A stretch of DNA of 64,000 nt, from NCBI RefSeq assembly GCF_001238275.1, contig NZ_LGTB01000041.1, positions 36,152 through 100,151 on the forward strand. The letters run 5' to 3'. This document shows positions 8,872 to 16,199 of the stretch, piece after piece (position 1 is the stretch's first letter; the number at the start of each line of letters is the position of its first letter). The stretch comes from Bradyrhizobium viridifuturi. Its GTDB lineage: Bacteria > Pseudomonadota > Alphaproteobacteria > Rhizobiales > Xanthobacteraceae. Both the position numbers and the translations under genes were made by a program. The notes below the pieces were generated by a model. It was not told where the DNA came from. It saw only the letters and a program-made list of their open reading frames with translations, and did not search any database.

Positions 8872-9765
8872 ATGCGGTTCGACCTGATCGACTTGCAATT
8901 GTTCATTGCGGTTGCCGACGCGCGAAGCATCACGCAGGGCGCGGTGCGCGCAAACCTCGCGCTAGCGTCCGCCAGCGAGCGGATCAAAGGCCTCGAGGAG
9001 GCGCTCGGCGTCGCACTGCTCAAGCGCGGCCGCCGTGGCGTCGAGCTGACGGCGGCGGGTGAAAGCCTGCTCGGCCATGCCCGCATCGTGATTCACAATG
9101 TCGAGGCGCTGCAAAGCGATCTCGCCGCCTATGCCAGCGGGGTGCGCGCCAACGTGCTGCTGCTCGCCAACACCTCGGGCCTGTCGGAGCATCTGCCGCG
9201 CGCGCTCGCGGCCTTCCTGCACGAACATCCCGATATCAGCGTCGATGTCGAGGAGCGCGAGAGCACCGATATCGCGACCGCGATCGCTAGCGGCGCCGCC
9301 GATCTCGGTTTCGCCGCCGAGCACGCGCTGCCCGACAGCGTCGAGCGCTTCCTGTTCAGCGAGGACCGCCTGATGCTGGTGGCGTCGCGGCGCAGCGATC
9401 TCGGCAACCGCCGCCAGATCGATTTTCAGGAGGTGGTCGGGCGCGATTTCGTCGGCCTCACGGCGACGTCGGCGTTGCAGGTCCATATTTCCCGCCACGC
9501 GGCAAAGCTCGGTGCGCGGCTGCGCTTCCGCGCCCGCCTGCGCGGCTTCGACGCCATCTGCCAGATGGTTGCAGCCGATGTCGGCATTGCCGTTGTCCCG
9601 GAAACCGCGGCCCGGCGCTGCGCCGCGGCGATGCCGATCACGACGATAAGGATCCGCGACGGCTGGGCCAACCGCCGGCTCACGATCTGCGCCCGCAGCT
9701 TCAAGGCGCTGCCGCGCGCCGCCAAGCAGCTCGTGGAATATTTGCGGGCCGAAGCGCAACGCTGA
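8872..9765 (+). CDS. LysR family transcriptional regulator
   Basis: A 297-residue regulator with an N-terminal winged helix (MRFDLIDLQLFIAVADARSITQGA, ASERIKGLEEALGVALLKRGRRGVELTAAG) and a C-terminal periplasmic-binding-like effector domain (residues about 90-290). The position divergent from tauE and 19 bases before a GST gene suggests it regulates one or both. ATG 8872 is close to GGGCGAGGGCGGGAAAATC, a weak purine-rich binding site. No effector can be predicted. Confidence 0.92.
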   Translation: MRFDLIDLQLFIAVADARSITQGAVRANLALASASERIKGLEEALGVALLKRGRRGVELTAAGESLLGHARIVIHNVEALQSDLAAYASGVRANVLLLANTSGLSEHLPRALAAFLHEHPDISVDVEERESTDIATAIASGAADLGFAAEHALPDSVERFLFSEDRLMLVASRRSDLGNRRQIDFQEVVGRDFVGLTATSALQVHISRHAAKLGARLRFRARLRGFDAICQMVAADVGIAVVPETAARRCAAAMPITTIRIRDGWANRRLTICARSFKALPRAAKQLVEYLRAEAQR

Positions 9766-9784
9766 CGGAAGCAAGGAAAGCACC

Positions 9785-10432
9785 ATGCTCAAGGTCTGGG
9801 GACGGCGCAGCTCGTTCAACGTGCAGAAGGTGATGTGGCTGATCGGCGAGCTCGATCTGGCGCATGAGCACATCGATGCCGGCGGTGCCTTCGGCGGGCT
9901 CGATGCGCCGGCCTTCCTGGCGATGAACCCGCATGGCCGCGTGCCTGTCATCAGGGATGACGAGGCAACCGTCTGGGAATCCCACGCCATCCTGCGCTAC
10001 CTCGCCGCGCGCCATGGCAACGGCCGCTTCTGGTCCGACGATCCCGTCGTCCGGGCGCGGGTCGACGGTTGGATGGACTGGTCGCAGACCGCCCTGCAGC
10101 CGGATTTTCTCGACGGCGTGTTCTGGGGTTTCTTCCGCACGCCTGAAGCGCAGCGTAATTGGCCGGCGATTAAGACGGCGCTCGCCCGCTGCGAGCAGCA
10201 TTTCGCCAAGCTGGAGCGCCTCCTTGAAGGCAATCCGTTCCTGCTCGGCGAGAACCTGTCGCTCGCCGACATCACCGTCGGAACCTCGCTCTATCGCTAT
10301 TTCGAGCTCGAGATCACGCGCCCGCCGCTGCCGGCGGTCGAGCGCTGGTATCGGACGCTGCAACAGCGCCCGCCGTTTCGTAAGCACGTCATGATTCCGT
10401 TCGAGGAGATGCGCGGCCGGCTCGACTATTAG
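9785..10432 (+). CDS. Glutathione S-transferase
   Basis: A 215-residue cytosolic GST. The thioredoxin-like N-domain has WGRRSSFNVQKVMWLIGEL with Ser/Asn in the catalytic position, NPHGRVPVI with the cis-proline, and ESHAILRYLA for glutathione gamma-glutamyl contact. The helical C-domain has LADITVGTSLYRY. The gene follows the LysR gene by 19 bases with GGAAGCAAGGAAAG before ATG, so the two are probably one transcript. It is convergent with the gene ending at 10435, with a 2-base gap. Confidence 0.9.
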   Translation: MLKVWGRRSSFNVQKVMWLIGELDLAHEHIDAGGAFGGLDAPAFLAMNPHGRVPVIRDDEATVWESHAILRYLAARHGNGRFWSDDPVVRARVDGWMDWSQTALQPDFLDGVFWGFFRTPEAQRNWPAIKTALARCEQHFAKLERLLEGNPFLLGENLSLADITVGTSLYRYFELEITRPPLPAVERWYRTLQQRPPFRKHVMIPFEEMRGRLDY

Positions 10433-10434
10433 CC

Positions 10435-11403
10435 CTACTTCGTCGTCACCACGCCTGCATCCGCGATCACCTTCGCCCATCGCTTGATGTCGTTGGCGAT
10501 GAAGTCGCGGAAATGCTCCGGCGTGTCGCCGGCCAATGTCAGGCCTTGCTCGGCGAGCTTTGCCTTGACCGCCGGATCAGCCATCGCATCTGTGGCGAGC
10601 TTGTTCAGACTTGCGACGATCGCCGGCGGCGTTCCGGCGGGTGCGACCATGCCGTACCAGTTCTCGATGATCAGGTCGGGCATGCCGGCTTCCGTCGTGG
10701 TCGGCACGTCAGGCGCGGTCGGGGCGCGCTCGCGGCCGCCGAGCGCGATCGGCCGCAGCGTGCCCGCCTTGATCTGCGGCAGGATCACGGGGAGGTCGAG
10801 GAAGGTCATCTGCACCTGCTGGCCCAGCAGATCGTTCACCGCCGGGGCGGCGCCGCGATACGGCACGTGCACGATGTCGATCTTCGCGGTCAGCTTGAAC
10901 AATTCGCAGGCCAGATGCGGCAGGCTGCCGGGGCCGGAGGAGGCGAAGTTGAGCTTGCCCGGCTGCGCCCTGGCGAGCGCGACCAGTTCGCTCATGTTGT
11001 TCGCCGGCACGTTGGTGGCGACCACCAGCATCTCCGGCACGGTCGCGACCAGCGTCACCGGCGCGAGATCCTTCAGCGTGTCGTAGGCGACCTTCTCCAT
11101 GCTCGGGCTGATCGTCAGCGCGCCGGCGCTCGCGATCGCAACCGTGTAGCCGTCGGGCGCGGCCTTCGCGACCGCGTCGGTGCCGAGCACGCCGCCCTGG
11201 CCGGCGCGGTTGTCGACGATGATCGGCTGCTTCACCTGTTCCGACATCTTCTGCCCGATCACGCGCGCGATGATGTCGTTCGGCCCGCCCGGCGGGAACG
11301 GCACGATCAGCCGGATCGGCTTGGTCGGGAACTCCTGGGCCGAAGCCGCAACGGGCGCGAGAAGCAGGAACAATGCCGCCAGCAGCCTGCCGCAAATCGT
11401 CAT
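10435..11403 (-). CDS. Tripartite tricarboxylate transporter substrate-binding protein (Bug/TctC family)
   Basis: A 322-residue periplasmic solute-binding protein. The start at ATG 11403 gives the signal peptide MTICGRLLAALFLLLAPVAASAQ; the longer frame merely prefixes it. The mature part begins FPTKPIRLIVPFPPGGPNDIIAR, the Bug signature, with VDNRAGQGGVLGTDAVAKAAPDGYT. These proteins bind carboxylates such as citrate or terephthalate for a TctAB permease, but no tctA or tctB is nearby. Orphan Bug genes are very common in this group. The ligand is unknown. Confidence 0.9.
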   Translation of the reverse strand: MTICGRLLAALFLLLAPVAASAQEFPTKPIRLIVPFPPGGPNDIIARVIGQKMSEQVKQPIIVDNRAGQGGVLGTDAVAKAAPDGYTVAIASAGALTISPSMEKVAYDTLKDLAPVTLVATVPEMLVVATNVPANNMSELVALARAQPGKLNFASSGPGSLPHLACELFKLTAKIDIVHVPYRGAAPAVNDLLGQQVQMTFLDLPVILPQIKAGTLRPIALGGRERAPTAPDVPTTTEAGMPDLIIENWYGMVAPAGTPPAIVASLNKLATDAMADPAVKAKLAEQGLTLAGDTPEHFRDFIANDIKRWAKVIADAGVVTTK

Positions 11404-11490
11404 GTGCGCCGATCCCTGACTTTTCTCGTTGCGGTCAGGATGGGCGTAGATCAATCGCCGGGCAACTCAAGAAATCAGGCGAAGAGAGGC

Positions 11491-12270
11491 TCAGGCGTTG
11501 AGCAGCTTCATCGCGGCTTCATGCACGCGCGGATCGCCGGCTGCGATGATGCGGCCGCCGCCTTGCGCCGGTTTGCCGTCCCAGGTGGTGACGACGCCGC
11601 CGGCGCCGGTGACGATCGGGATCAGACCGGCAATGTCGTAGGACTTCAGCTCGGTCTCGATCACGAGGTCGAGGTGGCCGGCCGCGAGCATGCAATAGGA
11701 GTAGCAGTCGCCGCCGTAGCGCGACAGGCGCGCCGCTTGCTCGACCCGGCCGAACCGGGCGCGGTCATCCGGATTCATCAGGAGCGGGCTGGTGGTGAAG
11801 GTGGTCGCCTCTTTCAGCGAGGCGCAGCGCCGCACCGAGAGCCGCCGCTCGCCCGACGGCCCGGAATAAGTCGCCGAGCCGTTGTCGCCGGAGAAGCGCT
11901 CGCCGATATAGGGCTGGTGCATCATGCCGAATACCGGCGTACCTTTGTGCAGCAGCGCGATCAGCGTGCCCCAGATCGGAAAGCCGGCGATGAAAGACTT
12001 GGTGCCGTCGATCGGGTCGAGCACCCAGACATAGTCGGCGTCCTCGCGCTCATTGCCGAACTCCTCGCCGACGATGCCATGCTGGGGGAAGTTCGCCTTG
12101 ATCAGCCGCCGCATCACCGCCTCGGCGGCCCGGTCGGCTTCGGTGACCGGATCGAAATCGTTCGAGCTCTTGTTGTCGACCGAGAGCGAGGTGCGGAAGA
12201 AGGGCAGGATGGTTTCGCCGGATGCGGTCGCGAGGCGGCCGATGAAGGCGGTAAAGTCGATGACCGTCAC
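11491..12270 (-). CDS. hisN: Inositol monophosphatase family protein, probable histidinol-phosphatase
   Basis: A 259-residue Mg-dependent phosphatase. It has the family motifs VGEEFG (Glu metal ligand), WVLDPIDGTKSFIAGFPIWGTLIALL (Asp-Pro-Ile-Asp-Gly) and SYDIAGLIPIVTGAGGVVTTWDG. The spread of sequence resembles HisN histidinol-phosphate phosphatase, used in histidine biosynthesis by Rhizobiales that lack the HisB phosphatase. An inositol-phosphatase role cannot be excluded. It starts at GTG 12270, after GGGGAC with 6-base spacing. Confidence 0.82.
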   Translation of the reverse strand: MTVIDFTAFIGRLATASGETILPFFRTSLSVDNKSSNDFDPVTEADRAAEAVMRRLIKANFPQHGIVGEEFGNEREDADYVWVLDPIDGTKSFIAGFPIWGTLIALLHKGTPVFGMMHQPYIGERFSGDNGSATYSGPSGERRLSVRRCASLKEATTFTTSPLLMNPDDRARFGRVEQAARLSRYGGDCYSYCMLAAGHLDLVIETELKSYDIAGLIPIVTGAGGVVTTWDGKPAQGGGRIIAAGDPRVHEAAMKLLNA

Positions 12271-12600
12271 GGCTTGTCCCCGAAATGCGCAACCGACGTG
12301 GAAGAGGTCGGATGCGCTCTTGCCTAGCTCAATCCAATGCGGCGCGCACGATTAACGGAGTGTTATCCCAGCCTGATGGCTGATTCCGGACTTTCGATTT
12401 GGCTTCGGATTCGAAAGCCTCCCTGGCTCCGGACCGGATCACGAACTCGCGAGTTCTGGTATACAAGCTATGCGCAAACCGCCATCCGATCGGGATTTGT
12501 CCTGTAAGCCGCTGATATTGAATAATAAAAATTGCGACTTCGGACCTGTGACAATTTCGACAGCCTACTAACAAATACGCAGGAAATGTTTCGAAAGTTC

Positions 12601-12629
12601 TTGCGTTTTGTGCAGCGCGGTCGCATATT
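12601..12629 (+). promoter_or_regulatory. Candidate sigma-70 promoter for a small RNA
   Basis: TTGCGT (12601-12606) and CATATT (12624-12629) are separated by 17 bases, and the predicted start near 12636 lies just before the first hairpin of the candidate RNA. The match to consensus is moderate. Confidence 0.4.
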
Positions 12630-12635
12630 GTTGCG

Positions 12636-12724
12636 GTGCGGTAGCGCCTCGCGCTATCGCTGCCCTCCTTGGGCGTTTCCTCCCTAGACTTGGGCCGCTT
12701 GTTCATTCAAGCGGCCCTTTTTTC
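12636..12724 (+). ncRNA. Candidate trans-acting small RNA with C-rich anti-SD motifs
   Basis: No open frame explains this segment, yet it is built like a bacterial sRNA. It has a 10-bp hairpin (12638-12647 with 12651-12660, three-base loop, one G-U), and a single-stranded linker holding CCCTCCTT (12663-12670) and TTCCTCCC (12677-12684). It ends in a perfect 10-bp GC stem (12692-12701 with 12708-12717) followed by six Ts, a strong intrinsic terminator. CCUCC-type motifs pair with Shine-Dalgarno sequences, as in the alpha-proteobacterial anti-SD sRNA families (for example ar14). Neither flanking plus-strand gene needs this terminator. Family membership was not checked. Confidence 0.6.
12692..12723 (+). 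terminator. Intrinsic terminator of the candidate small RNA
   Basis: Perfect inverted repeat of 10 bp around a 6-base loop, followed by six Ts on the plus strand. Flanking protein genes lie on the minus strand, so it must end a plus-strand non-coding transcript. Confidence 0.85.
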
Positions 12725-12840
12725 TTGGCTCGACGCTTCCTGGCATGAATGCGGAATCCAATTTCGAATCCCGTCACGCCGCCAACTGAATTCCAGGTTC
12801 ACGACTTCGTCGCTCACCGCAGCTCAATTCGAGGACGCCG

Positions 12841-13728
12841 CTATTCTGCTGCCGCTTGGAACGGGCCGAGATCTCCGAACGGGATCCTTGCGAGCGCATC
12901 GGCGAGTGTCGCGAAGTCGGCGGCCACCTGGGCGAAGCGCGGTCCGCGTTCGCGGTGTCGCTCATCCATATAGACCGCGCGGTTGAGCTCGATCTGCACG
13001 GTGTGCAGGCCGCTCGCCGGGTTGCCGTAATGCTCGGTGATGAAGCCGCCGGCATAGGGCTTGTTGCGGCCGATCGAATAGCCGAGCGAGCTCATGATCT
13101 CCTCGACCAGATCGGGCAGCAGCGGCGCGCAGCTCGTGCCGTAGCGGTCGCCGATCACGACATCGGGCCGGCGCGGCTCGTCGCGCGACACGCCGATCGA
13201 CGGCATCGAATGGCAGTCGACCACGATCACGGTGCCGAACGCCTGGTGCGCCTTGTTGATCAGCCGGCGCAGCGCGCGGTGATAGGGCTTGTAGAGCACC
13301 TCGATCCGCCGCAGCGCGTCGTCGACGTCGAGCCGCTCGCGGTAGATCTCCTGCCCGTCGCCGACCACGCGCGGGATGGTGCCGAGGCCGCCGGCCACCC
13401 GCATCGAGCGCGTGTTGGCAAAGCTGGGCAGCCGCCCGGTGAACATCCGCGGGTCGAGCTCATAGGGCTCGCGGTTCACATCGACATAGGAACGCGGGAA
13501 ATTGACCCGGACGATCGGAAAGCCGCGATCGTTCACGCCGGCGATCAACTCGTCCATGAAGCTGTCTTCGGAGCGGCGCAGCGCCGCCACATCTATACGC
13601 GACGCCTCGAGGAATTCGGCCGGGTAGACCGAACCCGAATGCGGGGAATTGAAGATGATCGGCGCGCGCCAGGCCTGCGGCTCAACGATCTCGAACGGGG
13701 GCGACAACTCGCCAGCAAATTCGGTCAT
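12841..13728 (-). CDS. N-formylglutamate amidohydrolase family protein
   Basis: A 295-residue zinc hydrolase of the HutG / formiminoglutamase-like family, cleaving N-formylglutamate to glutamate and formate in histidine breakdown. Visible motifs are IIFNSPHSGSVYP (metal His), DSFMDELIAGV, VNREPYELDPRMF, VVDCHSMPS (metal His) and EHYGNPASGLHTVQIELNR. I prefer ATG 13728 (MTEFAGELSPPFEIVEP) to the upstream ATG 13809 because the extra 27 residues look random, but binding sites do not settle it. No other hut gene is near. Confidence 0.88.
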   Translation of the reverse strand: MTEFAGELSPPFEIVEPQAWRAPIIFNSPHSGSVYPAEFLEASRIDVAALRRSEDSFMDELIAGVNDRGFPIVRVNFPRSYVDVNREPYELDPRMFTGRLPSFANTRSMRVAGGLGTIPRVVGDGQEIYRERLDVDDALRRIEVLYKPYHRALRRLINKAHQAFGTVIVVDCHSMPSIGVSRDEPRRPDVVIGDRYGTSCAPLLPDLVEEIMSSLGYSIGRNKPYAGGFITEHYGNPASGLHTVQIELNRAVYMDERHRERGPRFAQVAADFATLADALARIPFGDLGPFQAAAE

Positions 13729-14033
13729 TCCCTTGGCGCCGTCCCTTGCGTCCGCCTCGCCCCGCAAGAACTGATTCTGCCGGAAAAGCGGAGATTTATG
13801 GGCAGTCATTGTCGGTAATCGCGATCATTCTGCCAAGTGAAAAGAGTGTGGTGCGCCTTGGAACGCGTCTTAAAAGCGGGAAATGCCGCAGATGGTTGAT
13901 TCGACGCGTGGTTCGGTCCACAAATCGGTGGTGCGCATTTGCCACTGGCTTGACGCAAATTTCACCCGAAATTTACCGTCTGTCGGGCTTACTGTTCGGA
14001 CTGCTCCTCAAGCCGGATTCGACGATTCCTGCC

Positions 14034-14393
14034 ATGCCGAAAATACTTCTCGCCGAAGACGACACCGATATGCGCCGCTTTCTGGTCAAGGCGCTCGAAA
14101 ATGCGGGTTTCAAGGTCTCGCCGCACGATAACGGCATGTCGGCCTACCAGCGGCTGCGCGAGGAGCCGTTCGAAATGCTGCTGACCGACATCGTGATGCC
14201 CGAGATGGACGGCATCGAGCTGGCGCGCCGTGCCTCGGAACTCGATCCCGATATCAAGATCATGTTCATCACCGGCTTCGCCGCAGTGGCCCTCAATTCC
14301 GATTCGGAGGCGCCGAAAAACGCCAAGGTGCTGGCCAAGCCCGTGCACCTCAGGGAATTGGTCAGCGAAGTGAACAAGTTGCTGGCGGCCTGA
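14034..14393 (+). CDS. cpdR: Single-domain response regulator CpdR
   Basis: A 119-residue receiver domain without output domain. It has the acidic pair ED at residues 8-10, phosphoacceptor Asp52 in LLTDIVMPEMDG, Thr in MFITGFAA, and Lys in VLAKPVHL. Length and sequence match CpdR, which in its unphosphorylated form helps ClpXP degrade cell-cycle proteins in Caulobacter and rhizobia. ATG 14034 begins the conserved MPKILLAEDD; a longer upstream frame has unrelated sequence. It is followed by tRNA-Val 80 bases later. Confidence 0.88.
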   Translation: MPKILLAEDDTDMRRFLVKALENAGFKVSPHDNGMSAYQRLREEPFEMLLTDIVMPEMDGIELARRASELDPDIKIMFITGFAAVALNSDSEAPKNAKVLAKPVHLRELVSEVNKLLAA

Positions 14394-14472
14394 TTCGCCA
14401 AAAAACCTTCACTTTGCATCCTTGCCTGCCCCGCCGCGGTCCGTTATAGGGACCCGATCCAAACATGGCTTT

Positions 14473-14547
14473 GGGTGCGTAGCTCAGCGGGAGAGCACTA
14501 CCTTGACATGGTAGGGGTCACAGGTTCGATCCCTGTCGCACCCACCA
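14473..14547 (+). tRNA. tRNA-Val (anticodon GAC)
   Basis: The acceptor stem GGGTGCG (14473-14479) pairs with CGCACCC (14537-14543), then A and an encoded CCA (14545-14547). The D arm has AGCTCAGCGGGAGAGC, the anticodon stem is CTACC/GGTAG with anticodon GAC at 14505-14507, and the T arm has the invariant GGTTCGATCC. All arms fold normally. It reads GUC valine codons. Confidence 0.95.
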
Positions 14548-14697
14548 TCCTTCGCTCGCGAAGCGAGAGAAGGATGCAACGCCGAAGCCCAACGGGCGTA
14601 GGCGGGCCTTTGGCCGCGAGCTACAGCTCGGCAAGCCACGCTTTGCAATAGCGAGGCGACCGGTTTCCGGTTCAACCTGCCAAACACCTTGTTCGCT

Positions 14698-14799
14698 GTC
14701 ATCACCCGCGAAAGCGGGTGGTCCAGTATTCCAGAGACGCTGATGCTTGAGCCGAGAAGCCGCGGCGTACTGGATCGCCCCGTCGAGCCGGGCGATGAC
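14698..14799. repeat. Palindromic interspersed repeat, GTCATCACCCGCGAAAGCGGGTG type
   Basis: The unit opens with GTCATCACCCGCGAAAGCGGGTG and closes with GGGCGATGAC, so its ends are inverted repeats. Each half contains its own small hairpin and the middle carries CCAGTATTCC/TACTGG. This is the layout of the REP-like elements common in Bradyrhizobium intergenic regions. Confidence 0.65.
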
Positions 14800-14829
14800 A
14801 GCTGTGGTGGGGCACGATTCCTTCCACAC

Positions 14830-14950
14830 GTCGTCCCTGCGAAAGCAGGGACCGATACTCCGCGGCCGGTGTTGTGAACGGGACTTGTCGTCCAGCATCG
14901 CGCAACAATAGGCATCGGTGGTTATGGGTCCCGGCCTGCGCCGGGACGAC
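14830..14950. repeat. Palindromic interspersed repeat, GTCGTCCCTGCGAAAGCAGGGAC type
   Basis: A second element of the same design: GTCGTCCCTGCGAAAGCAGGGACC at one end and GGTCCCGGCCTGCGCCGGGACGAC at the other, inverted with respect to each other. Small hairpins sit at both ends. It is 30 bases after the first element, so the two are a nested or tandem pair. Confidence 0.65.
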
Positions 14951-15203
14951 ACCGCGCTTGTTGAGCGACCGGTGAATCACAGGTTTGCATTCTCGCGGCG
15001 TCTGGCTGCGGGGCTTGTGCCGTCGGGCGCAGTGATCGCGAATGCATCGGCTTGCTTGATGAAACCTTCAGCCCGTTCGCCGTCCGGTGACGTCCCGTAG
15101 AATTACGCCCCGGGCTACTACGCGTCGAATTTCGGCTTTTGTGCTGATACGTCGTGGCATCGCGATCGATCCATCGACGCCTGCCGTTCCATCGGAAATC
15201 ACC

Positions 15204-15317
15204 GTGCGCACCGCGCTGAGCCTGCTTTCGATCTGGGTGCTGATCAACATGCTGTTCTTCGTGGTGATGACGCCTGCAGACGATTCTCGTCGGCCCGAAC
15301 CGGGCGCGCGTGACTGA
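15204..15317 (+). CDS. Possible small membrane protein, 37 aa
   Basis: From GTG 15204 the frame reads VRTALSLLSIWVLINMLFF followed by VVMTPADDS and a short polar tail ending at TGA 15317. It has one clear membrane helix and a basic/polar end, the shape of the small single-helix proteins common in rhizobia. The frame stays open upstream to 15087, but that part looks random. No strong binding site is seen. It is convergent with the membrane protein ending at 15364. Support is composition only. Confidence 0.4.
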   Translation: MRTALSLLSIWVLINMLFFVVMTPADDSRRPEPGARD

Positions 15318-15363
15318 TCTCGCGTCCACCAAGCGACGATCATCGCCAACCGAAGGCGGCCGC

Positions 15364-16199
15364 TCAGTGCGGCACGCCGCCGCCGCTCCACGGTGAGGCC
15401 GCGCCGGCGCTGCCGCGGCGCCGACCAGCGGACGCCGATTCCAGTCCATCACGGAGTCGCTGTGCAGCTGCTCGACGACCCACAGGAAATACACCGAGGC
15501 GGGAATGCCGATCAGGTCGAAGACGAGCATCGAGCCGCTGCCGTGGGTCGTGGCATCGATGAGGTGGATCAGGGCGCAGCTGAAGAACACGCCGGTCAGC
15601 GCCGCTCCGGACAGCGACCACACGCCGGTCGCAAGATAGCGGCGCACCTGATGATCACCCAGATACCAGCCGACCAGGCCGTAGGTCACGGTCACGAACA
15701 CGTTGGCAAAGAACGTGGCTGACGCAACGTCGATCCAGCTGCCTGGCGTCGACACGCGCGCGGCAAGCTCGGCCGACGTGCAAAGGAACGGGACGTATGC
15801 ACCGGGCTGGGCCATCGCCCAGGCCGAGAGCCAGCCCGCGGTGATCGCGAACCCGCCGACCAGCAGCATCGCGCGATGCGGCGAGAGGGCGATCAATCGC
15901 TCGCCCTGGCCGCCCAATATCGTTTCGAATCGCAGGAACACGAATGTCAGTCCCGCCGGCAGCCCGAGCAGGGTGACGGCAAGCATCGACCAGGACACGC
16001 TCTCGCCCTGCAGCACCTGGAAGCCATGCACCAGGTGATGCGGGCCGCAGCTCGCAGCCATCATCGAAAATCCGATGCCGAAGCGGGACCAGCCGCGGTA
16101 ACGATGCAGGCTGACGGTTTCCCAGGCCGACAACAGTCCGAGGCCTGCGTAGGCCAGTCCGATCGCCAGATTGCTGAGACCAATGACGAGGTACATCAT
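15364..16199 (-). CDS. Histidine-rich multi-spanning membrane protein coupled to a c-di-GMP enzyme
   Basis: Function unknown. About seven hydrophobic helices are visible over residues 1-245. Conserved-looking polar residues sit within or beside helices: Cys51-Gly-Pro-His54-His55-Leu-Val-His58, His212 and His219 (ALIHLIDATTHG), a pattern that suggests metal or heme binding. ATG 16199 overlaps the TGA of the upstream GGDEF-EAL gene (ATGA), so the two are translationally coupled. The C-terminal end is uncertain. In the starting phase the frame runs on to 14922 through repeat-like DNA, while one missing base near 15405 would instead give a natural end GAASPWSGGGVPH at 15364. I use the latter. Confidence 0.65.

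Noticed and set aside
12329..12706. A 125-codon minus-strand frame over the candidate small RNA
   Set aside because: It has no motif or binding site and covers the terminator hairpin; the RNA structure explains the region better.
14473..14547. tRNA-Val as an integration site for a genomic island
   Set aside because: No integrase, no direct repeat of the tRNA 3' end in the window, and neighbours are ordinary genes plus repeats.
14484..14952. Minus-strand frames over tRNA-Val reading GGCDRDRTCDPYHVK
   Set aside because: This peptide is a well-known artefact of translating a tRNA gene and neighbouring repeats.
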